From Buxus sempervirens (taxonomy: Eukaryota; Streptophyta; Magnoliopsida; Buxales; Buxaceae), in assembly GCA_947561395.2 (NCBI GenBank), contig OX387183.1, positions 16,729,402 through 16,793,401 of the forward strand: a DNA stretch of 64,000 bases. Direction: 5' to 3'. Made by a program: the position numbers and the translations under genes. Below, in pieces: positions 1-11,771 of the stretch. Position 1 is the first letter of the stretch. Every line of letters begins with the position of its first letter. Below the pieces are notes generated by a model that saw only the letters and a list, made by a program, of their open reading frames with translations, was not told the DNA's origin and ran no database searches.

Positions 1-786
1 TCTTACTCTTTTCGTTCTCCTCCATCAACATCTTTTGGTACTCATCACACTGTCTCGCATTGGCAGATCTGTGTCCATAGAAAACAAGCTTTATACCCAT
101 TATTCCAAAATTTCAGAAATCAAACTAAGGAACAAGCTTGGAGAATAGATACCTAATTAAAGCCATTTCATTGGTCAAGACCTTCACCTGTTCATGCAAC
201 CTACTGTTTTCACTTATCAAGTGCTCAATGAGGTCCTCAGCCACTAAAATAGAAAGGGGAAAAAATAAGCACCAAGAATCACAGTTTCCAGAAGGAAATC
301 GTAGAAATAGGCTTACTTCTATGACACATGTACTAAGCTCTTAATCACCTCAACCATCCAAGTCCTCAACATAAAGGACGAAAAGATATCAAATTTTTGT
401 CTTCATATTAGAAATTACATTGCAAGGAACGAGGTACGATAATATCCAATACCGGCAGCTAGCAAATACTAACAGCAATACCCAACTACATAGATTTAGC
501 TAATATTGCAAGCATGCTCTGAAATTGTGTTCGTATATAATTTGACACTCAGGAATACCCACCAGACACGTAATTCATGAATTTCTCTTCTTGATCATGG
601 TTGAGCTGCTCGATTTCGGATTCCTTCCTAGTCTGAACATGAATTCACCAAAAAAAAAAAAAGGGATGACTGTTGGTTCTCGAGGTAGGGTGTGGAGGGG
701 GGAGGGGGGGAGAGAGAGGGAGAGGGAGAGACCTTCAATTTCTTGTACTTATCATACAGCTTAGAATAAAGTGCTTCCATCTGCAT
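1..786 (-). CDS. TTN9: TITAN9-like protein, first four coding exons (partial, runs off left edge)
   Basis: Four minus-strand exons join in frame: 733-786, 563-632, 153-243 and 68 down to the window edge, each with AG acceptor and GT donor. The start is the ATG at 786, or the in-frame one at 780 giving MEALYSKLYDKYKKLK. Joined pieces include QEEKFMNYVSVAEDLIEHL, ENSRLHEQVKVLTNEMALI and RQCDEYQKMLMEENEKSK. This charged, heptad-like, coiled-coil-rich sequence matches my memory of Arabidopsis TITAN9, a plant-specific protein needed for embryo and endosperm development whose biochemical role is not established. Phase is kept at all three junctions (0, 1, 2) and no stop or frameshift is seen, so the gene looks functional. 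The C-terminal part is outside the window. The family name is from memory; an alignment would settle it. Confidence 0.68.
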
Positions 787-1300
787 CACAAATGACAGAA
801 ACCGATAATCAAAAATAGGAGAAACCGAAAAATTTCTACTCAAAATTGACTGAAGCAGAAAAGAAAATGGAAAGTGCCTTAAACGAGGAAAAAGAAGACC
901 GAATCTGGCAAGTAAGATCTGAATTGAAGAATGAAATATGAAAAAGAGAGAATAATCCGAGAAATAAAACCCTCAGGTGTCAACTAGAAGAGAAGGAGAG
1001 AGCCCTGATCTGTGAAATTGAAAGGCGGGAAGGATAGTTTGAACGTGCTCTTAGGTTTTTTGCCAACGGATTTCGTGGAGGTTCAAAAACCCCCTTATTC
1101 CTTCCCGTACAAGCCGCATACCGCTTCGTGCCGGTCGAAATATCAACGACATTGCCGGCACGATGGTACAGTACCTGCGGCGGGAGAAGAGAGAGGGCGC
1201 ACTTGAATCGATGGAGTCGAAACGTGAGCATTTCTCCTAGAACCAAAATCCGGTCGTTAATTGAAACCACCGGCTGAGATACATTTTAGAGTGTGGGCTC
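787..1300 (-). promoter_or_regulatory. Upstream/5' leader region of the TITAN9-like gene
   Basis: This is the stretch directly upstream of the TITAN9-like start codon. It contains a purine-rich tract (about 840-960) and a GC-richer block (about 1020-1260) holding overlapping open frames on both strands, none of which I recognise as protein. Probably 5' untranslated region and core promoter. I cannot point to a convincing TATA box or start site. Confidence 0.35.
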
Positions 1301-1897
1301 ACTATTGAAAAGTGCGATTCATCTGTAAGTTTCACGTTGGAACTATTGAGTGGCTCCAAATGAAACTGTCTCAGTCCGAGTCGATCTCTCATACCAAGTA
1401 CGAATGCATAGTTGCATACAAAGGAAAGACGACACTCACAACCACCCCTTTTTTATTATTCTTTATAAAAAAAAAAATTTACCCCTTTTACTTTTCTAAC
1501 TTTTTTTTTAAAATATTAATAGCCTTATTGTTTTTTACACAAAAATCCATTTACTTTAATTGTTATTTTTCAAAAAACTCCACTATTTATTAAAACAATG
1601 AACAATCCCTTGTATTGTTATCTATTAAAATCTCTTTCATTGTGTTTTTTGTAAAAGCCTCCTTTTATTGTTATTCATTAAAAATAATAAGGTTTTCATT
1701 TAAAAAGGTCAATCATAATAAAATATAGTATTCTATCAATTCAGTTTAATTACTTCTTATAAATTAATTTTTCATTATAATTGTAATTAATATTTATTAA
1801 ACAAAAAAATCCTATACTAAAGAATAATTAAAATTATTATATATTCGATGCATTATGTACATAGAATATAATTTTAAAAAAAGTACATAGAATGTAA

Positions 1898-1928
<31 letters not shown>

Positions 1929-2143
1929 AGTATTATTTTTCTTTATATTTTTATATGTTTGTTTATTTCATAAATTATTAATAATTTTATAATTCTTTTA
2001 GGGCCACGAGCCGTGTACCAGTAAAATTCCAAAGAAACGGCACAGCAAGCCTTTAGTGAAATGGCGTCGAAATAGGCATGATGAACCTTTCTTGTTAGGC
2101 TTTTTCTTCAATTTAAAGAGGAGCCTTGAAAGAGTATAATCGT
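1300..2143. other. AT-rich intergenic DNA with (TA)n tract
   Basis: No coding signal. The stretch is strongly AT-rich, with poly-T runs near 1450-1510 and a pure TA dinucleotide tract at about 1901-1929. Confidence 0.6.
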
Positions 2144-3252
2144 GTTTGGTAAGCACGGTTTTCAAATCGTGTTTGAAAAAAACAATTCAAAAACAGGGCC
2201 GTTTTTAAAAACAGAAATTTTTAGTTCTTAAAACCGCAAATCGTATTTTACTCATTTTTATGGCATTTTCGTAAATCTATTTAGCTTCTCTCTTCGACAG
2301 ATACTCTCCCTCATCTCTCTTCCGCAGGAAGCCTTGGCGAGTCTCCGAGCTTTCATCCGACGAAGCTTCGTTGAACAGTTGATTTCGTCAAAGGACTTGA
2401 AGCTGTTACTTCCCAAAACCGACTCCCCAAAAAACACAGAGCAATTTCCCTCATTCCCTATTTCTCTTCGTCTCTCTTGTCATTGCTGCTTAGAAAGAGA
2501 AATGGAGAGACCCTCCTGTAGAGCTTCGATGGTGGCTGTCATGGTCGTCAACTTCGCATTTTCTGTCTGATCGGAGACTTGACCGCCACTGATAGTCCTG
2601 CTCCAAGCCCTACTGCTGCTGCAGCCGCTGTTGCTCCATTGCTTGCTAGTGCTTTCCTCTTCTTTTCAGACAATTTCGTATGACAAACAGAGCTCCACCA
2701 GCGAGTGATAATTAAAGATGGGATGAGTTGTTTGAGAAAGGGCTAAACAATTTCAGGGCATATTCGGTTACGAAAGCTTCTTCCCACCTGCAAGCATGAC
2801 AATCCGAAGAGATAAACAGAGAGGTGGGCGTCCGAGACAAAATCCCAATCGGAGAAGAAGAACCGAACCAGTCATTTGGAGAATGGAGACGAACACTTAT
2901 TCCTCAAAAAAAACTTTTAAACTCTTTCCCTTGCTTTTTTTTTGCCCCAAAGAGCTTCTCGTTTTGTTGGCCTTGTATTCCTTGTATTTCTCCTCCTCAT
3001 CGTAAGGTTTTCCCAGGTCAGATAGCCGGAGATGATGAAGATAGTCTCGAAAAATCATATTTGTATTACATATACAAGTAAAATCATTTTTCGATTGATT
3101 ACCAAACGTGTTTTAATAGACTTTCAAAATTGTAATTGAATTTTGGATAATTGTTGCCAAACAAGTTTCTGTTCAACTGTTTCTAAAAATAAAAAAACAA
3201 TTTGAAAAAATTTAGTTTTCAAATTGTTTAAAATATAAACGTTACCAAACAC
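2144..3252. mobile_element. TIR DNA element (MITE-like, GTGTTTGGTAA termini)
   Basis: The left end reads GTGTTTGGTAAGC and the right end GTTACCAAACACCC, so the termini are inverted. The A/T-rich subterminal ~100 bp on both sides also fold back imperfectly. Similar termini are common on PIF/Harbinger and hAT MITEs. I could not define a clean target-site duplication. The middle, 2290-3060, is less AT-rich and contains an arabinogalactan-peptide relic, so this may be a gene-carrying MITE. Confidence 0.5.
2502..2684 (+). pseudogene. Arabinogalactan-peptide-like relic with frameshift
   Basis: The ATG at 2502 opens a short hydrophobic leader (MVAVMVVNFAFSV) that stops at once. The frame two bases on then continues as GDLTATDSPAPSPTAAAAAV followed by a hydrophobic tail and a stop. 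Signal peptide, a short Ala/Pro/Ser core with SPAPSP, and a hydrophobic GPI-anchor tail are the layout of plant AG-peptides of the AGP12-14 type, about 60 residues long. At least one small indel near 2560-2570 breaks the frame. It sits inside the TIR element and is probably a captured copy. The call rests on layout and the SPAPSP core. Confidence 0.45.
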
Positions 3253-3484
3253 CCTTAAAGATTTTCAATTGTTTTGATGGACATTGGAAAATAGATTTGA
3301 AAATATGAAATTTTATTTTCTTATGTTTGGAACAAATGAAAATAGTCAAGGAAAATGACCTGAAACTTGCTACAATCTATTGCTTCAAATAAACTTGTAC
3401 CAATTAAAGAACTATTTAAAAAATCTACATAAATAATTTAAAAAAAATAAATTTATAAATTATAAATTGAAAAACACAGTTTAG

Positions 3485-4640
3485 ACTCTATAACACCTAG
3501 AGGGGGGTGAATAGGTGAAACCGTTTGCGGAATAAAATTTCTACCAATTAAAAACAAGTTCTTAATTAATAGGCATGCACAAGTCTAAGCAATTAATAAT
3601 CCATCACACAAAATTGCAAAATAAAGAAGAGGCAACGCAAGCAATTTTGGTGACGAAGGGAAAACTCTAAGAGAACTCTCAAAGAGAAAAACCCTCCGGG
3701 CGATAAGGTGTCACCTCTGAATATCACTATCAAAAGAAGACTTACAATAGTGGTTCAGATGATCCAATACTGACTCTGACTCACAATGTAAATATCTGAA
3801 GAACTCTTCAGATTTGCATCCTTGCAACGATCCAGAACTCTGAATATCTTCTTAGTGAAGTGCTAAACGAACTCGCTCAGCAACTGTAGGAACTCCCACG
3901 AGCAAACTCTCCAACCCGGAACTCCAAGGTAGAAAAGAAAGATGAATGATGGTTTTGATGGCTCAAAGAAGGAGGAGGAAGAGAAGAAGGAACTCTTGCT
4001 CTCACACACGTTTTAGGGTTTCTAAAACGTCTTGGGTAACCCTCACAATAGTCTAGACACTCCTTATATAGGTTAGGAAAAGGTAGAAGTGGAAAAGGAA
4101 ACAAATCAGAAAAGATCGGATTTCTAAAACTGAAGTTTGTTAATGAATGTTCGAACGCTCAGCGAACGCGGCTCGAATGTTCAATACAAAAACTCACTTT
4201 TCCTCTTCTCGTTCGAACGGCCAGAGAACTTAAGGCGAACGCTGCTCTCGGGTTTCTCTGTGGAACTCCAACGGTCGAACGGTCAGCGAACGTAGGGCGA
4301 ACGCTGCTCTCGGGTTTCTCTGTGTGTCACCAACGGTCGAACGGTCGGTGAACGTAGGGCGAACACTGCTCTCGGGTTTCTTGCTCTCGGGTTTCTCTGT
4401 GTGTCACCAACGGTCGAACGGTCGGTGAACGTAGGGCGAACGCTGCTCTCGGGTTTCTCTGTGTGTCACCAACGGTCGAACGGTCGGCGAACGTTGGTCG
4501 TAACTTTATCAATTTTACTCCGACCTTAACCCCGTTTAAACTGCAAAACCTATAACCTATCCCAAATACTTTAACCACTTTAATAAGACCTTTTTGACAC
4601 GGAATAAAGCCAATACAAAATAATCCTTACATAAATAATA
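3485..4640 (-). mobile_element. Dispersed repeat with CACCTAGAGGGGGG terminus (copy A)
   Basis: It begins AACACCTAGAGGGGGGTGAA and is non-coding. A second copy in opposite orientation occupies about 46760-50485. The two share the terminus, the AGGCATGC and GGAACTCC blocks and the GTTCGAACG-rich region. The strand given is relative to that second copy. I suspect a non-autonomous LTR-type element but saw neither LTR pair nor proteins. Superfamily unassigned. Confidence 0.55.
4209..4497. repeat. ~62-bp minisatellite, about five copies
   Basis: The core GGTCGAACGGTC recurs at about 4273, 4335, 4412 and 4473, with a more diverged copy near 4209. Spacings are 62, 77 and 61 bp; the 77-bp unit carries an extra partial GCTCTCGGGTTTC. 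Units also contain TCTCGGGTTTCTCTGTGTGT. It lies within the dispersed repeat. Confidence 0.85.
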
Positions 4641-4789
4641 AATAACACCATTCATAGTCAAGTAAAATAAAACCACAATCACAATTACTGATAAATAACA
4701 ATTTCAAATGTCTGCACCAATTATTATAATCTATAAGTATTAACTAAGACTTGTAAGTACTAAAGAAAATCTAATAACTAGTACTTCCT

Positions 4790-7461
4790 TTATACCATTT
4801 TATTTGGGTCAAATTTCTGCAACCCATATTTACAAAGCTTATCATTCTTAGCCAATGTAACACCCCGAATCCAGGTCATTTTTTTTCATTCCAGATCAAT
4901 GCATTACTTGGTGATACAGCACAAATCAGCTCAAGGATCAAGAATAAATGAACTAAGAGATAACAGAGTGTGCTAAGATAATATTTTTATTCATTAAAAA
5001 CCTCTATTCTCTTTACATCAAGTATTCAAATAAAAGGGTAACTAAAACTCTACTAAACAAAAGAATCACAAATTTATATCCTTGATTCAATACTATGATA
5101 ACCCTAGTTCTTCAAGCCCACTATAAGTCTAACCCGTGGCGTCCTTGCCAATAATATTTGAAAAATGGGGAAAACTGGAGTGAGATATAAATGTCAACAA
5201 GTAGAAAGGTGCATGCAAGAAATCAGTCCAATTTATGAAATAGTCATGAGGTATACGATAAATCAAAGCAATGATAAATAAATTCAAAGCATTCAACAAA
5301 CCACACTCTCATATGTGACATCACAGGATTCATGAAGAAAGATAAGTCTTTGAAAAGTAATTAAGTCACCACTATGCCACCTTACGACTTATTGCAATGC
5401 CAGTAAAATTGCAGTTCCCACCATACCAGCAAAGCTAAATCTCAAAATATGGGGTCTGGCTATCGGCTTATTGCGCAAGAAACTCATATAATAGCATCAT
5501 AAAATCTCGAAATGTGGAGTTTTGGCATGTACTACCATATATGCAGTAAAGCTAAATCACAATCATGGGGGTATCCGCATTATCACCACATACAAGGGTA
5601 ACCTCACCAGCACCATAAATCTAAAATGAGCCTCACCAGCACTATAAATTTGAAATGAGTCCCTACTGTACATGAAGACCTTCCTAAGCAAATAAATTCA
5701 CAAAGGAAGCGCGTATCATGGAGTCAAAGTAACCAACCAAAGTAAATACCTCTTCACTATCTAGCTTAGCCTATGGATCCATATACCGCTATGCTCGCTA
5801 GACACAATTCACATTCAATACATATATCACCTTGTTTACAATTAAAATTTCCAACCAATATGCAAAGTTTCCCAATTCATAATAGCATCCCATCTCAATC
5901 TCAGTGAGAGAGGAAATTCACCCACTCTGGGGTATACAAATACAAAATAATCAAGTCACACCCTCGGGTAGTAAACATGTCTCAATCACAATATTACAGA
6001 GGCATGGTATTCGCATCTCTACTACAGGAAAATACACACCTCTATGCAGGAGAATACATACCTTCATTGTAGAGAATTACACATCTTTACTACAGAGGAT
6101 TACACATCTTTGCTAAAGGCAACATTAACTCAACCACAGGAGGTAGTATCAACTCAATCGTAAAAGATAAAACAAGAAATTCATTTTATAATCCAAAGAT
6201 AAGTTCTTTAAAGAAAATATACCCAAAACCACGATTCAATCACCAAAACAAATTTCATAAATATAGACATGCTTAAATCATCTCTATTTAGATGATGGGC
6301 AAGTTGTTAGCTCATGTTCATAATCTTAATTAAGTTTTTAGGTCTTGACTAGAACTTTTCTAATTAAGCCAATCAATTATGTCCAAGTTTCCTCATTAAG
6401 AACCTAAGGTATCAAATCTTGCAATCCCTGTTATTTAACACTTCTAGAGAGTCATACAGGTCCCTATTGAAGTTTAGGAATAAATTTTATAATCTTAATT
6501 TATATTTAAATAGGTTTAGTAGTACACCAATTCCACCATATTAACCTTTTAAATACCTCTTTACATTCATCGTTCCAAATTAATATTCTTTTATCCAAAT
6601 TTAATTCCGCCCCTTCCTACATCTCAAATTAACCCTTATACAAGTGTTTCAATGATTAAATTGCTAGAAAAATTATTAAAAATTGATTTGGACTCAAAAT
6701 ACCCCAAAATACAAAATTTGACATAGGGCACTAGACAGTGCTCAAGCTATTTGTTGGGCGTTCGCTTCTGGGTTTCAGTTTTGTTGGTCGCTCAGGGTGG
6801 TGCTCGAGCCATATCCTGGGCGCTGAAGATTAACTCTAGGGTTTCTGTTCTGATTTAAAATACACAGACAGACCGCCTGGAATTGCGCTCGAGCAACGTC
6901 GAGCACTCCAAAAATTCCAAACAGAATTTCTGGGTTTTCTAACTTTTCTATATCTAAGATAATTTCTATAATGTTATATGATTCTAATCCATATAATTTC
7001 ATTCTAAATCACCTTTAACACAATCCTAATATGTTCCCATCAATTATATATTTATCTAGAATTGCTTAGATTAATCTCTCTTTATCACCACCTTTCTTGA
7101 GTTTGCTTAAAGTTTATGAAAACAAAACTAACTTAGAAAATTCTCAACACTTGAAACTAAAATCTGAATTTAAACAAACCAAGATAAAACATCTAAATCA
7201 TATGGAAAACATGCAATTCCTCAAGTTTTCGAAGTGTTTGCTACTTATCTCATTACTCGAAATCCATCTTCTCAATAAATCTGAAGTACAGCCAAGTTTC
7301 TGCTATTATCGCATCATCCTAGAGACCTCCAAACACCATCTCCTCCGTTCAGATTGAAGCCCCACCAGTTGTGAACAAAACCTCCAAATTTGAGGCTGAT
7401 CCAACGGTTGAATCTTTTTAGATCACACTTTAATGAAAACTGGTCAGGAATTTCTGCAGTT

Positions 7462-7508
<47 letters not shown>

Positions 7509-8694
7509 TCAAACGTGAAGTTCACTTTTCTCTTCCTTTTTCTCCATTCAATTTCAATTAGAAGAAACTTTAAATCCTCCTTAATGTCTCCCTTTCATAG
7601 ACTCACCCAAATAGAAGTCATAGTTGGATTAGGAAACTTTCTAACCCCACTAGGATTCCTAAACTCACTAAGAAGCTTTCCTAATCTATCACAACTCCTC
7701 CTTCTAATTTTTTCCTTTTAATTCTAAATAAAAGAAACTTCTATTTTTCCTAATTTTCGTGTTAATTATTTCCCCTATTTTTAAATATTACAAAAACTAA
7801 TCGTTTTCCTCAACTTAAAGCTCATAATTAACAATAATTACCAATATACCCTTTTCTCACTTATTAAGCTACAAATTTCACTATTTATACTTAAATCAAC
7901 CCAACTTAAGTCTAACTTAATTTCTTAAACCTAATAATTATTTAAATATTCTATTTAATTAGTTAGCTAACTAGGAATTGACTAAAATACCCCTCTCTTG
8001 ATAATTCCATATCTAACCATTGGATTTCTTTCAGAATTTCCAAATTCATTCTCCTCATTATCCTTAATCAATTATACATTCTGGATGGATGAAAAGTACA
8101 CAAATCATATACTATATATTAAATCTCAAATTTATTTCCAATAAATTCATTAACTTCCCAAATATGCATATTTAATTCTTTTTATTTATTTACTGAAAAT
8201 TTGGGGTTTCATAGCCAGGAATGCTTGTGCAATGTCTTTGTGTTGCACGAGATAATCAAAAGCTAATACAAGAAATGTATCCTCAAAGTCTTCAATCTTC
8301 ATTATTTCTTCATATAATACATTTGTAATATGATTGCCAGATAGCTCAGTAATTGCTACTGCAACTTTTCCAATTTGAATTGCCATTACTTCAACTTTTT
8401 CTTCCATGCCTTCAGAAGAACGCCTTCGCTTTCCTTGTTTTCTGACTTCCTTTTCTGTTGACTTTTTAGAATGTTGTTGCTTGTTTGTCTGTGTGTCAAA
8501 TATGATATCTTCGATGCCATTGACGTCATCAACAAGCTTGTTTTCATCTTCATCACACAATTCAATTGGAGTTTCTGTGTCATAAAAGCTCTTAGTAAAA
8601 TCTCCTCTTGCATGATCATCCCTGCATACAAGAGCCATCTCTTCGTACATTTCTATTGGCTTATTAAAAAATTGTGCTTTAGTAGGATGTGCCT
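4790..8694 (-). pseudogene. L10-interacting-MYB/Harbinger ORF1-like fragment split by an LTR
   Basis: Reading minus strand from an AG acceptor near 8695, the frame gives AHPTKAQFFNKPIEMYEEMA, then an acidic and a Lys/Arg-rich stretch, then VLYEEIMKIEDFEDTFL and HKDIAQAFLA. There a solo LTR interrupts. Past it, from 4849 downward, the frame continues AKNDKLCKYGLQKF to a stop near 4790. This is the C-terminal half of plant Myb/SANT-like L10-interacting proteins, which are related to the DNA-binding ORF1 of PIF/Harbinger transposons. The N-terminal Myb/SANT exon is missing; the CACTA end at 8890 lies just upstream. Not expected to be functional. Confidence 0.65.
4855..8212. mobile_element. Solo LTR, 3,358 bp, TSD AGCCA
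   Basis: The element starts ATGTAACACCCC and ends GGGGTTTCAT. It is flanked by AGCCA at 4850-4854 and AGCCA at 8213-8217. Removing it and one AGCCA restores a continuous reading frame of the interrupted MYB-like ORF, which confirms both borders. There is no internal gag-pol and no second LTR, so it is most simply a solo LTR. It contains a TC microsatellite near 7464-7506 and short tandem motifs near 6000-6110 (ATTACACATCTTT). ORFs within it look like chance. Confidence 0.8.
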
Positions 8695-9299
8695 GAATTC
8701 AAAACAACAGATGATTACATAAATAAGTTATGAAAAGAAAATAAATAAATATAAAATCACATCCTGTCATACCTCAACATACAGAGCCAAGGAGATGATC
8801 AATTTCCCCCTAACATTTGGGTTAATTTCTTTTACATAAGTTGGTTAAACCAATTTGGTTCAATGGTTGGGCATTTCGCTGCAATGCGTCACTACAAAAA
8901 AAGCGTGATTCAGCGGCGGGAGATAAGATATCTTTAGCAGCAGTTTTTCAGCAACCGCCACTGAAAGTGCTTTCTCTTTTTCCTTTTTAATCTCCTATCT
9001 CCACCCCTCTCGTGCCTCACTGCCTCATCTCTTTAATCCCTCTCTCGTCTCCCACCAGTTTTGTCTCTTCCCTCTCCCTTCTCTCTCTCTTCGGCAAATC
9101 CCTTTCAACACTTCTCTCCCAGTCTCTATTTCTTCTGAGTAGTCTTACTCTCTCTCTCTCTCGATTCTCTACGTCAACAACAACATAGGGTTTAGATTTC
9201 TCTATAGATCTTCAAATAGAAGTGTTATCCGATATTTGCAATCAGAGGTATGTTTCGATTTATAAATAAATCTGTTGATTTCATAGATTTGTGGATTTG

Positions 9300-9590
9300 A
9301 TTTCTAGGATCCTTCTGGATCTGTAGTTAATTCTCATACGATTTAGCTACGGCAATCGTTCACCTCCTTCTCAAGTTGCCTCATGATCTTGGCTACGGTG
9401 ATCGTTCTTCATCGACGGAGAACGTTTCTTACGATTTGTAGCTGATTCTCTAATAACTTCTGGATCTGTAGCTGGTACTGAGAACTTCTTCATCGACGGA
9501 GACTAAAGAGAACTTCTGGATCTGTAGTTGATTCTTATACAATTTGATTTCTAGCTATGGCGATCGTTCACATCCTTCTCGAATTCCTGA
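9300..9590. repeat. Degenerate ~200-bp direct duplication inside the CACTA element
   Basis: CTTCTGGATCTGTAGTT, followed by GCGATCGTTCAC-type sequence, occurs near 9313 and again near 9510. The AACTTCTTCATCGACGGAG motif is also repeated. The repeats are diverged. Confidence 0.6.
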
Positions 9591-9841
9591 GAACTTCTTC
9601 ATCCTCTGAGGCATCGAACTTGAACAAGGGAATAGGGTAAGTAAGCCCCAAGGTCAGATCTATGAAATTTTGGGCGAGATTGTTGAACCTTCTTTTTTCT
9701 TTTATCATCTTTTTCACTCATCGAAACTATAAATATATTAATTTCCATTCGTTCTTCTTCCCCTCCCTTGAATGTAGGCCCTCATCTAGCGTTTATTTTT
9801 GTTCAAGCCTATTAAATGTCTACTGCAAAACACTATCTGGC

Positions 9842-10650
9842 AGATTTTTGTTCTAATCGGAAATGGACCTAGAGCCTATGATATCTAGCCAAGGAAATCC
9901 ATCTAGCATCAAGATCTCCGGATATTGAAATTGGAAGATTGGATAACCATGACAATGTATGGCAACATTCAATGGTTGGTATTCTGTTTCACAACAAACT
10001 CATTTAGTTGAAAATCTGTAGTACTTGATACGAATTTGAGTTCTTTACAGGTAGAATCTGTTTATGAGAACAGCAAGGTGAAGTTTCAGGATGGATCCTC
10101 AACTAATGCAGATGTCATTTTGCACTGTACTGGGTATTCTAGCTTAATATCATCATCCTTATTCTTAACATTCTTTTGTTCTCATTCCTCTTGCTATTTC
10201 TAGCTTTATTGAGTTGAAATACGTATATAAATTGAAGTTATGGGAACCAAGACCTTTCTTCTGATTAGGTAGACTTGGTTTGGTTCAGTGTGGAGAACTG
10301 ACTAATGATGTCTGATACAGGTATAAATTTCATTTTCCATTTCTTGAAACAAATGAGATTATAAGCATTGACAACAATCGTGTTGGTCCCCTATATAAGC
10401 ATGTCTTCCCACCAAGCTCAGCTCCATGGCTGTCTTTTGTTGGGATTCCTAAGAAGGTTTGTTATTACTTTTCAACTTTGTTGTAAAGAGTGGATAGATC
10501 TAATTGTAAGAGTGAGAGCTCTTATGCTGTAATAAATCACTAACTGAGGGCTACTACCATTTGGATAAATGAGAACACAATTTCTTCCCTGTGCAATCAG
10601 GTTATCCCTTTCATGACTCTAGAGTTACAGTCCACTTCAATGCTGTGGTA
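9842..10650 (+). pseudogene. Flavin-containing monooxygenase (FMO GS-OX-like) gene fragment, four exons
   Basis: Exon i (about 9842-9974) encodes VLIGNGPRAYDI, then after a frameshifting deletion AKEIHLASRSPDIEIGRLDN and VWQHSM. Exon ii (10,051-10,133) encodes VESVYENSKVKFQDG and ADVILHCTG. Exon iii (10,321-10,456) encodes YKFHFPFLETNEI and RVGPLYKHVFPPS plus WLSFVGIPKK. Exon iv (10,601 to about 10,650) begins VIPFMTLELQS. GxGxxAxDI is the NADPH-binding motif and the HCTGY block is typical of plant S-oxygenating FMOs. Introns with GT/AG borders remain, so the capture was of genomic DNA. The FAD-binding N-terminus is absent, and exon i has lost about 10 bp next to an in-frame TAG. Confidence 0.78.
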
Positions 10651-11052
10651 ATTAATTAATTATATAACTTTGAAATATAAATTAGACAAATTAATGCACT
10701 TGAGAAGAATTTTACTTTTATTTCTTGAATATGCATGATTTAATTATAATTTTCTTGAGATTTGGTTAGGTTAATAAACAAATTTAAAAGTCATAGGGAC
10801 TTTTACATTTTAACTATTATATTTTTTCAAAAAAGCACTTTTATGTATTTTCTTAATTTTTAATAAAAAGGGCTAGTTGGGTGCACGGAGACAGGTAGGA
10901 GGGCGGTTGGGGTGAAGGGCAAGGGCAGGGGGCAGGGGCATGGGGGTCGGGCAAGGGGGCAAGGGAGGGAACGCATTTAAAATAAAATTTTTTTTTGAAA
11001 AACTGAACGTGTTTGCAGCGGTCTTAAAACTGTCGCTAAAGGATAAAAAGAC

Positions 11053-11262
11053 CGCCGCTAAGCGGCGGACTTTCAACGGCGGACTCCTGTTGGGCCCGGA
11101 TCTTTTAATGGCGGTCTTTGGAGCTTTACTGGCGGTTTTTGTCTGCCGGTAACCGCCGCTAAATGATTCAGCGGTGGACTTTCAACGGCGGACTCCTGTT
11201 GGGTCCGGATCTTTTAATGGCGGTCTTTGGAGCTTTACTGGCGGTTTTTGTCTGCCGGTAAA
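11053..11262. repeat. 112-bp direct duplication in CACTA subterminal region
   Basis: The block GACTTTCAACGGCGGACTCC through GGCGGTTTTTGTCTGCCGGT occurs twice in direct orientation, nearly identical, separated by CCGCCGCTAAATGATTCAG. Confidence 0.85.
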
Positions 11263-11631
11263 GGTTTAAATATTTGTTGTGCGTTATCGGAATTTTGGTT
11301 TCATTTTTGATTTGGAGTGGATTTTGACAAATCCTAACCTGCTCCTACACGTTTTTACTTCAAACCTAATCCGCTTTTAACCCTTGGGTTGCTACCAAGA
11401 GCAGGTCAACTTCACTTGATATAAAATACTAAAATGTTAGTACTTACAATAAATATATATATAAAATTAAGTTATGATTTAGAATCCAAACCCAACCTTA
11501 ATTTATTTAGATATATGTTCTTCACACATATCCCATACAAAGAAACATATTTTTATTAATAAAAGTATATATATATATATTTTTTTTGAATGCTAAATCC
11601 TAGCCATTAGGGGTGAATTGGGTTCACTTCC

Positions 11632-11771
11632 TGTGGAGCTCCTATCCACACTTTTATTTGGAGCTATCATAGGATTGTCCCAAGTGTATTTATGGTTAAA
11701 CCATTCTAGGTTTAAATCTTTGGATGATCCGTGGATGCTCCAAATAAAAGTGCAAATAGAAGCTCCACACA
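11632..11771. mobile_element. Small foldback MITE
   Basis: The left arm TGTGGAGCTCCTATCC and CACTTTTATTTGGAGC is mirrored by GCTCCAAATAAAAGTG and AGCTCCACACA at the right end. Arms are about 33 bp, total about 140 bp. No coding sequence. Superfamily not assigned. Confidence 0.65.

Larger units (their letters stand above)
8890..11265 (+). mobile_element. CACTA (En/Spm-type) element with captured gene, 3' end incomplete
   Basis: The left end is CACTACAAAAAAAGCG followed by CAGCGGCGG-type subterminal motifs, the hallmark of CACTA transposons. The right portion (10,990-11,265) has many GCGG/CCGC subterminal motifs, including CCGCCGCTAAATGATTCAG, and a 112-bp direct duplication. I could not find the expected terminal TTTTTTGTAGTG, so the right end is truncated or degraded. 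No transposase is present. The interior carries flavin monooxygenase exons and a ~200-bp degenerate duplication at about 9310-9580. Confidence 0.65.

Noticed and set aside
980..1270. Separate 96-residue gene upstream of TITAN9
   Set aside because: No recognisable motif; overlapping ORFs on both strands in a leader or promoter region.
4327..4578. 83-residue ORF with repeated TREQ-type motifs
   Set aside because: Translation of the minisatellite; no other support.
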